A DNA stretch of 19,485 nucleotides from Gallionella sp. (GTDB taxonomy: Bacteria > Pseudomonadota > Gammaproteobacteria > Burkholderiales > Gallionellaceae): contig JALNYK010000043.1 of the NCBI GenBank assembly GCA_023229845.1, forward strand, positions 1 through 19,485. Direction: 5' to 3'. Made by a program: the position numbers and the translations under genes. Below the pieces are notes generated by a model. It was not told the origin of the DNA. It worked only from the letters and a program-made list of their open reading frames with translations, and searched no databases. Positions 14,685 through 19,485 of this stretch are shown piece after piece (position 1 is the stretch's first letter; the number at the start of each line of letters is the position of its first letter).

Positions 14685-14950
14685 TCGCGACTGGTAATGG
14701 ATATAGCCCCTCTCCCGCAAGCGGGAGAGGGGTTGGGGTGAGGGGTGTTGAGTTGAAATTGAACGATGTTCTGTGTGCTCAGCCCCTCATCCTCGGTCCT
14801 TCTCCCGCTTGCGGGATAACCAGCGACTTAGCGCAAGTTTTATCGCGCTTAGTCGAATGGCTAGTAGTTTCATCAGAAGGAAGCAAAGCAGGCGGTCGTG
14901 CATAGGTGGCTTGCCAAAATGGAGTCGTGCAAAGAATTAAGGAGCATCAC
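14685..14950. repeat. Repeat-rich gap between hupG and hupH
   Basis: No gene is seen here. It contains a 12-bp-armed hairpin CCCCTCTCCCGC-AA-GCGGGAGAGGGG (14707-14732) followed by TTGGGGTGAGGGG. A second, inverted and diverged copy of the same unit occupies 14783-14817, so the two form a REP-type inverted pair spanning 14706-14819. A separate hairpin, CGACTTAGCGC pairing with GCGCTTAGTCG (14824-14834 and 14845-14855, one mismatch), follows. Elements with CCCTCTCCC and GGTGAGGG cores are common dispersed repeats in proteobacteria. The AAGGAG ribosome site of hupH is at the right edge. Confidence 0.75.
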
Positions 14951-15826
14951 ATGGTGAAAGAATTCCCTATCCCCGTCGTCGCCGGTCCCGGCTCGCAGCC
15001 GGAAGAAGATTCGTTGCAATACTTGCCGATGCCGGATGCGATGACCACTTTTGCGTTGCCGATAGCCGATGTCGAGGCCGACCCCGCGGTGCTGGCCGCG
15101 GCCTGCGCGGTGGTCGAGCAGTTGCGCGACCGCATGTGCGCCGCGCCGCTCGGTTCGTCGCCCGTTCTCGTCCCCGTCCCCGTCATCGAGTTGCTCGACA
15201 GGGATGCGGATGTCGTGCGTCTGCTCAACCAGACCATGGGCGAGGGCGAAGTGAGTATCGCCGTGCGCGGCTCGGCGCAATACCGCATCCAGGAAACCGT
15301 GTTCGCCAGCGTGTGGCGGGTGCGCGAATATGCCGCCGACGGACGCTTGGTCAGCGACGCGCTCATGGCTTGCGCGATTCCGCCCATCGTCCGGCAATTG
15401 GCGCTGGACGGCGCAATACTGGAATGCGCCATCCCGGAAAAATCGGGCGGGCTGATGAATTCGCCGGCGGTGCTGGTCGAGATCGCGCACAAGGCCGCAA
15501 CGCGCAAGGCCGGCGATGCGGCGCATGTCGTCAATCTCACGCTGCTGCCGATGTCGCCCGCGGACATGGACTGTCTGGTGCAGACGCTGGGTATCGGCAC
15601 GGTGACCATACTCTCGCGCGGCTACGGCAATTGCCGCATCGGCAGCACCCGGCTGTCCAACGTGTGGTGGGTGCAATACTTCAACAGCATGGATACGCTG
15701 ATCCTGAACACCCTCGAAGTCGCCGATGTGCCGGAAGTCGCGCTGGCCTCCGGCGAGGATCACGAGGACAGCATCGAACGCCTGGGCGAGTGGCTGCAAG
15801 TCATGCGGGCGACGGAAGCGGCCTGA
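14951..15826 (+). CDS. hupH: HupH/HoxQ/HyaF hydrogenase expression protein
   Basis: This 291-residue protein belongs to the HupH/HyaF family, a soluble assembly factor for the small subunit. Segments seen are MVKEFPIPVVAGPGSQPEED, LQYLPMPDAMTTF, LLNQTMGEGEVSI, VFASVWRVREY and, in the second half, LTLLPMSPADMDCLVQTLG, GYGNCRIGSTRLSNVWWVQYFNSMDTLILNTLEV, which contain the repeated HupH_C-like pattern. The start at 14951 was chosen because AAGGAG sits just upstream; an upstream in-frame GTG (14906) adds residues absent from the family. It runs into hupI with 1 nt between them. Confidence 0.93.
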   Translation: MVKEFPIPVVAGPGSQPEEDSLQYLPMPDAMTTFALPIADVEADPAVLAAACAVVEQLRDRMCAAPLGSSPVLVPVPVIELLDRDADVVRLLNQTMGEGEVSIAVRGSAQYRIQETVFASVWRVREYAADGRLVSDALMACAIPPIVRQLALDGAILECAIPEKSGGLMNSPAVLVEIAHKAATRKAGDAAHVVNLTLLPMSPADMDCLVQTLGIGTVTILSRGYGNCRIGSTRLSNVWWVQYFNSMDTLILNTLEVADVPEVALASGEDHEDSIERLGEWLQVMRATEAA

Positions 15827-15827
15827 G

Positions 15828-16043
15828 ATGAGCATGTTCGAAGGCTCGTTTCTTGGCGATAACGGCAAACTATCTGATGACCAAGTGATGGAATGCGGCA
15901 TCTGCTGGCATGTGTACGACCCGGCGCAGGGCGACCCGGTGTGGCAGATCGAAGCGGGCACGCCGTTCTCGCAACTGCCGGAGCACTGGACCTGCCCGAA
16001 CTGCGACTCGCCCCGGCACAAGTTTATGGCGGCGAACGAGTGA
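15828..16043 (+). CDS. hupI: Rubredoxin (hydrogenase-associated, HupI/HoxR)
   Basis: The 71-residue protein has the two rubredoxin knuckles CGIC (Cys23, Cys26) and CPNC (Cys56, Cys59) that hold one mononuclear iron, with the conserved YDP...GDP and LPEHWTCPNC segments. It has an N-terminal extension of about 18 residues compared with stand-alone rubredoxins, as is usual for HupI/HoxR. In hydrogenase loci it supports small-subunit Fe-S assembly under oxygen, which fits the oxygen-tolerant enzyme here. The next gene's GTG overlaps its stop. Confidence 0.95.
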   Translation: MSMFEGSFLGDNGKLSDDQVMECGICWHVYDPAQGDPVWQIEAGTPFSQLPEHWTCPNCDSPRHKFMAANE

Positions 16044-16555
16044 ATCCGTCCGCGCAAAAATTGCATGCGGTATTCGACGACATCGCCGCTACGCGCATGG
16101 CGGGGCTGCCGATCTGCAATGCGGCGCTGCGCGTCGAGGTGGTGGGCTGGCGCGAATGGAACGGGTGTCATGTGGCGGTGCTGGTCACGCCATGGACGAT
16201 CAACCTGATGCTGCTGCCGGGCGGCGAAACACTGGAACCCTTGCCGCTAGACGCGAAGCAGACCTGGACATTCCCCTCCGGCAGTTACGATTTCATGGGG
16301 CTGAACGACGCCGCGCTGGGCGTTTGCCACACCTGCCCGCTGGTCTCGCCGACCTTGCATATCGCCACGCAAGCAGAAGCCGTGAGCATCGCCGAGCAGA
16401 TCATGGAGATGTTGTTTGTCGGCGAACAGTCCGACCGGATGCGCGATGCGGAACGCAAGCAATCGCTGGAAGCGGCGCGCCTGAACGGCGAAAAGATTTC
16501 GGATATCCCGTTGTCGCGACGCGATTTTCTGCGCGGCTTTTTAATGGAATCGTAA
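16040..16555 (+). CDS. hupJ: [NiFe]-hydrogenase assembly chaperone, HybE family (HupJ/HoxT)
   Basis: This 171-residue protein resembles HybE/HupJ: LPICNAALRVEVVGWREWNG, VLVTPWTINLMLLPG, WTFPSGSYDFMGLND and LGVCHTCPLVSP are the hallmark segments. The family binds small-subunit precursors before export. A GTG start at 16040 overlaps the rubredoxin stop by 3 nt and gives the normal family N-terminus. A C-terminal segment ending PLSRRDFLRGFLMES looks superficially like a twin-arginine motif, but it is at the wrong end to be a signal. Confidence 0.92.
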   Translation: MNPSAQKLHAVFDDIAATRMAGLPICNAALRVEVVGWREWNGCHVAVLVTPWTINLMLLPGGETLEPLPLDAKQTWTFPSGSYDFMGLNDAALGVCHTCPLVSPTLHIATQAEAVSIAEQIMEMLFVGEQSDRMRDAERKQSLEAARLNGEKISDIPLSRRDFLRGFLMES

Positions 16556-16560
16556 CAGCG

Positions 16561-17613
16561 ATGGATACGGGAAAATTATCCTTGGCCGTGACTTGGGACG
16601 GCGCATCGGTCGGCTCGGTCGATGTCCGTTCGACGCGCCCGCAGGCGTCGGTGTTGCTGAAAGGCAAGACGCCCGCGCAAGTCATGCAACTCGTGCCGCT
16701 GCTGTTCAGCGTATGCGGGCATGCGCAGGGTGCGGCGGCGGAATCCGCGTTGCGGGCCGCGCGGCAAATCGATCCGGGCGATGCTCAGGCGCTGGATCGC
16801 AAGATACGCAGCGAAGTATTGCAGGAACATCTGTGGCGCATGCTGCTCGATTGGCCCAAGGCGCTGGGCTTGCCGCAGCAAGAAAAACTTTTCATGCACT
16901 GGCATGCGATGCTGCGGAGAATCGCGTCGGGCGATGCGGGCACGACCCGCCTGCGGCTGGAATTCGAGCGCGATTGGCTGGGAGTGGCGCTGGCGGACTG
17001 GCGCGAGCTGGACGATGTGCGGGCATGGTGGCGTTCGACGCAGAGTCCCGCGGCCCGGTTGCTGGCGGCGCTGGACGAACAAGCGTGCTGCATGCGAAAC
17101 ACCTCTGCATTGTTGTCGGCGTGGAGCGCAGCGCAAGCGCAGATCGCCTGTGCCGGAAGATGGAGCACGGCATTCGCCGCAGCACCGGATGATCGTGGCG
17201 GTGCGGCGGAGACTGGGGCTTGGTCGTATCATGCCGACCACCGCATGCTGGGCGAGCGATACTCGAACGCATCGAAGCGGCTGCTGGCCCGATTGATCGA
17301 TACGGTGAAATTGCTGGATGAAAACGCCGCGCCACGATTGGATGCCATCGCCCCGGCAGCGGGAGAAGGAATCGCCGTCGCGCGCACCGCAAGGGGGCTG
17401 TTGATGCATCATGTGCAGCTAGAAGCGGAGCGGGTGACGGAATATTCCATCGTTGCGCCGACCGAGTGGAACTTCCATCCCGGCGGCGCGTTCGTGCAGG
17501 ATATGGTCGGACTGGAAGAGCGGGACGAGGCAAGTTTGCGACGCCGTGCGCACATCGCGGCCCTGTCGCTCGACCCCTGTGTAGCTTTCGAAATCGAGGT
17601 GCGTCATGCATGA
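16561..17613 (+). CDS. hupK: HupK/HoxV hydrogenase assembly protein
   Basis: The 350-residue protein is a HupK/HoxV-type scaffold distantly related to hydrogenase large subunits, thought to act in Fe(CN)2CO assembly on the large subunit. VCGHAQGAA near residue 58 corresponds to the first cysteine motif, reduced to one Cys. The C-terminal EWNFHPGGAF and LSLDPCVAFEIEV correspond to the second, with only one Cys kept, so no complete NiFe site is possible. The HupK family varies strongly in the middle, as here. It starts 5 nt after hupJ, and its end overlaps hypA by 8 nt. Confidence 0.88.
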   Translation: MDTGKLSLAVTWDGASVGSVDVRSTRPQASVLLKGKTPAQVMQLVPLLFSVCGHAQGAAAESALRAARQIDPGDAQALDRKIRSEVLQEHLWRMLLDWPKALGLPQQEKLFMHWHAMLRRIASGDAGTTRLRLEFERDWLGVALADWRELDDVRAWWRSTQSPAARLLAALDEQACCMRNTSALLSAWSAAQAQIACAGRWSTAFAAAPDDRGGAAETGAWSYHADHRMLGERYSNASKRLLARLIDTVKLLDENAAPRLDAIAPAAGEGIAVARTARGLLMHHVQLEAERVTEYSIVAPTEWNFHPGGAFVQDMVGLEERDEASLRRRAHIAALSLDPCVAFEIEVRHA

Positions 17614-17947
17614 AATGTCGCTGGCCGAAGGTATCGTGCAACTGGTGGAAGACACCGTGCGCGCTGACGGTTGTAGCAAAGTTAAAGCCGTGTGGCTGGA
17701 GATCGGCCAACTGGCCGCCGTGGAAAAAGAAGCGCTGCGTTTCTGCTTCGACGCGGTGACGCGCGACACCGTCGCCGAAGGCGCGCGGCTGGAAATCATC
17801 GAAACGCCGGGGCAGGGCTGGTGCATGAAATGCGAAGGCAACGTGCCCGTCACCGCGCTATACGAAGCGTGCCCGGTGTGCGGCAGTTACCAGATACAAG
17901 TGACCGGCGGCAGCGAGATGCGCGTCAAGGAACTGGAAGTGGAATAG
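17606..17947 (+). CDS. hypA: Hydrogenase nickel metallochaperone HypA
   Basis: The 113-residue protein begins MHEMSLAEGIV, with His2 as nickel ligand, and has two zinc-binding CxxC pairs (Cys73/Cys76 and Cys89/Cys92), the complete HypA signature. It delivers nickel to the large subunit together with HypB. It overlaps hupK by 8 nt and is followed 8 nt later by hypB, so the three are translationally coupled or nearly so. Confidence 0.97.
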   Translation: MHEMSLAEGIVQLVEDTVRADGCSKVKAVWLEIGQLAAVEKEALRFCFDAVTRDTVAEGARLEIIETPGQGWCMKCEGNVPVTALYEACPVCGSYQIQVTGGSEMRVKELEVE

Positions 17948-17955
17948 GGGAAACT

Positions 17956-18837
17956 ATGTGTACAACATGCGGATGTGGAGCAGGACAAACACTCATAGGC
18001 GGGCACGCGCTCAAGCAGCGCAAGGCGGGTGGGCAGAAGATGCAATATCGGACGCCGGATCATTCGGCGCACGAACACGATCACGTTCATGAGCATACGC
18101 ACAACTCGATAGATTTCGGCACCGGCCCCGCAGGCGCACATGCACCCGGCATGACCCAGGCACGCATGGTGAAAATCGAGCGCGACATCCTCTCCAAGAA
18201 CGACAGCTACGCGAACGAAAATCGCGGCTACCTCGCCGCGCACGGCATCTTCGCGCTCAATCTGGTCTCCAGCCCCGGCTCCGGAAAAACCACGCTGCTG
18301 GTGAAGACCATAGTGGCATTGAACAACGAACTCAAGCTCGCCGTGATCGAAGGCGACCAGCAGACCGACAACGACGCCGCGCGGATTCGCGCGACAGGTG
18401 CCTCTGCGCTGCAAATCAACACCGGCAAAGGCTGCCATCTGGACGCGTACATGGTGGGGCGTGCGATGGAGCAGATGAAGCTGGAAGACGACAGCCTGCT
18501 GCTGATCGAAAACGTCGGCAACCTTGTGTGCCCCGCCAGTTTCGATCTCGGCGAAGCGCACAAAGTCGCCATCCTTTCCGTGACCGAAGGCGAAGACAAA
18601 CCGCTCAAATATCCCGACATGTTCCGCGCCTCGGATTTGATGCTGCTGAACAAATGCGACCTGCTGCCGTACCTGACCTTCGACGCCAACCTCGCCATAG
18701 AAAATGCGCGCCGCGTGAACCCGAATATTCAAGTGATCCGCATCTCGGCAACCAGCGGTGAGGGGATGGAGGAGTGGCTGACGTGGATTAAGGCGGGGTG
18801 CCAAAAGGCTGTAGCAGGTAGGATGGGTGGAGCGTAG
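17956..18837 (+). CDS. hypB: Hydrogenase nickel incorporation GTPase HypB
   Basis: The 293-residue SIMIBI GTPase has an N-terminal CxxCGC motif (Cys2, Cys5, Cys7), the high-affinity nickel site, and a histidine-rich stretch with seven alternating His between 36 and 49, suggesting a nickel store. Further motifs are P-loop SSPGSGKT (105-112), EGDQQTDND, the metal-binding pair Cys160-His161, Cys192 in NLVCPASFDLGE, and NKCDLL for guanine recognition. The start at 17956 is set by AGGGG (17946-17950) and by the MCTTCGC N-terminus. The last ~6 residues are encoded by the dispersed repeat at 18818-18848, so the C-terminus may have been rewritten by its insertion. Confidence 0.97.
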   Translation: MCTTCGCGAGQTLIGGHALKQRKAGGQKMQYRTPDHSAHEHDHVHEHTHNSIDFGTGPAGAHAPGMTQARMVKIERDILSKNDSYANENRGYLAAHGIFALNLVSSPGSGKTTLLVKTIVALNNELKLAVIEGDQQTDNDAARIRATGASALQINTGKGCHLDAYMVGRAMEQMKLEDDSLLLIENVGNLVCPASFDLGEAHKVAILSVTEGEDKPLKYPDMFRASDLMLLNKCDLLPYLTFDANLAIENARRVNPNIQVIRISATSGEGMEEWLTWIKAGCQKAVAGRMGGA

Positions 18838-18848
18838 CGATACCCATC
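18818..18848. repeat. GTAGGATGGGT-type dispersed palindromic repeat
   Basis: GATGGGT (18822-18828) and ACCCATC (18842-18848) form inverted arms around GGAGCGTAGCGAT. This matches a very widespread intergenic repeat of beta- and gammaproteobacteria (GTAGGATGGG ... AGCGTAGCGA ... CCCATC). It overlaps the end of hypB and supplies its stop codon (TAG at 18835-18837). Confidence 0.7.
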
Positions 18849-18893
18849 GAAAATCATGATGAACCAAATTTAAAAACAAGCCGTCGATAATTA

Positions 18894-19485
18894 ATGACCG
18901 CCATGATTCGCGCGCAAATCAAAGTATTCGGCCAAGTTCAAGGCGTAGGTTTCCGTCCTTTCGTCTTCCGGCTTGCGCATGAACTCGGTCTGGCGGGCTG
19001 GGTGCGCAACGACAGCGAAGGGGTGGAAATAACGGTCGAAGGTGCGCATCCGCAAGTGATGTCTTTGATCGAACGTCTGCAAAGCGAACCGCCCGCCCTA
19101 GCGCGCGTGGAAAAAGTCAGTCACGATCTGGCGCAGGAAATTACCGGACTGCAAGGCTTCAGCATCATGGCCAGCAAGGCTGGCCGCGTGCTCACCGGCA
19201 TCGCGCCCGACATGGCGATTTGCCCGGATTGTCTGGCCGAATTATTCAATCCCGCCGACCGCCGCTACCGCCATGCCTTCATCAATTGCATCCACTGCGG
19301 CCCTCGCTACACATTGACTGCACGGCTGCCATACGACCGCGCCAACACCAGCATGGCGAAGTTTGCGCAATGCCCCTTGTGCCAAAGCGAATATGACACG
19401 CCAACCACGCGCCGCTTCCACGCGCAGCCTAATGCCTGCCCGGAATGCGGGCCGCGCCTGAGTTTGTTCGATGCGGGCTGGCAAT
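18894..19485 (+). CDS. hypF: Carbamoyltransferase HypF, N-terminal part (cut by window end)
   Basis: The reading frame is open to the last base; 197 residues are visible out of an expected ~750-800. It starts with an acylphosphatase domain (VFGQVQGVGFRPFVFRLA, Arg21 and Asn39 as catalytic residues) and continues with the paired zinc fingers CPDC (110/113), CIHC (132/135), CPLC (160/163) and CPEC (182/185). HypF makes thiocarbamate on HypE for the CN ligands of the hydrogenase. The start may be ATG 18894 or 18903; neither has a strong Shine-Dalgarno. The 56-nt gap from hypB contains part of a dispersed repeat. Confidence 0.95.
   Translation, partial: MTAMIRAQIKVFGQVQGVGFRPFVFRLAHELGLAGWVRNDSEGVEITVEGAHPQVMSLIERLQSEPPALARVEKVSHDLAQEITGLQGFSIMASKAGRVLTGIAPDMAICPDCLAELFNPADRRYRHAFINCIHCGPRYTLTARLPYDRANTSMAKFAQCPLCQSEYDTPTTRRFHAQPNACPECGPRLSLFDAGWQ

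Noticed and set aside
13251..14720. A 489-codon minus-strand frame opposite hupD-hupF-hupG
   Set aside because: Three overlapping, recognisable hydrogenase maturation genes occupy the plus strand here.
16500..16555. SRRDFLRGF at the end of HupJ considered as a Tat signal of a separate gene
   Set aside because: It is at the C-terminus of the HybE-family protein with no hydrophobic segment or new ORF following.
1..19485. CRISPR arrays, tRNA or rRNA genes
   Set aside because: No regularly spaced repeats and no cloverleaf or rRNA-like sequence were noticed; the only repeats are short palindromic elements.

Overview
The window reads as a betaproteobacterial chromosome. A lineage near the Gallionellaceae/Nitrosomonadales (iron- or sulfur-oxidising lithoautotrophs) or Cupriavidus-like hydrogen oxidisers is plausible. 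The basis is the high G+C, the rpmB-rpmG pair, an RlmF orthologue, and hydrogenase subunits that resemble my recollection of the Cupriavidus necator (Ralstonia eutropha) membrane-bound hydrogenase almost residue for residue at the metal sites. The genus is an inference.

Layout. (1) 1-215: a terminator, then the 5' stub of a thiolase gene with an intact Shine-Dalgarno, broken after about 26 codons. (2) 216-806: rpmB-rpmG ribosomal protein operon with candidate tandem sigma70 promoters and a terminator. (3) 862-3021: two SAM methyltransferases, RlmF (23S rRNA m6A) and an unassigned class I enzyme. (4) 3168-3362: a small hypothetical gene. (5) 3363-3721: a long regulatory region with a sigma54 -24/-12 promoter, a partial IHF-like site and an upstream palindrome. 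(6) 3722-7339: hupS-hupL-hupC, the small subunit, large subunit and cytochrome b of a group 1d oxygen-tolerant [NiFe] uptake hydrogenase, closed by a strong intrinsic terminator. (7) 7352-13131: an interruption made of an orphan HigA-like antitoxin, a DUF4143-type AAA ATPase with a PD-(D/E)xK-like C-terminus, and a giant NACHT-like NTPase with a C-terminal PD-(D/E)xK-like nuclease domain. (8) 13142-18837: the rest of the hydrogenase maturation locus, hupD-F-G-H-I-J-K-hypA-hypB, preceded by its own sigma54 promoter and a copy of the same palindrome. (9) 18894 to the edge: hypF, cut by the window end.

How it works together. HupS and HupL form the periplasmic Tat-exported dimer anchored by cytochrome b HupC, passing electrons from H2 to quinone. 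HypA/HypB insert nickel, HypF starts CN ligand synthesis, HupF/HupG/HupH/HupI/HupJ/HupK are assembly factors, and HupD clips the C-terminal tail of HupL. Gene order matches the C. necator hoxKGZMLOQRTV-hypABF order as I know it, except that about 5.8 kb is inserted exactly between the cytochrome b and protease genes.

The most interesting part is that insertion. A compact two-gene ATPase/NTPase-nuclease module with the features of an antiphage STAND-type system sits inside a metabolic operon. The two hydrogenase half-operons carry matching sigma54 promoters and a shared GTGGAA-N7-TTCCA element that could keep them co-regulated despite the split.
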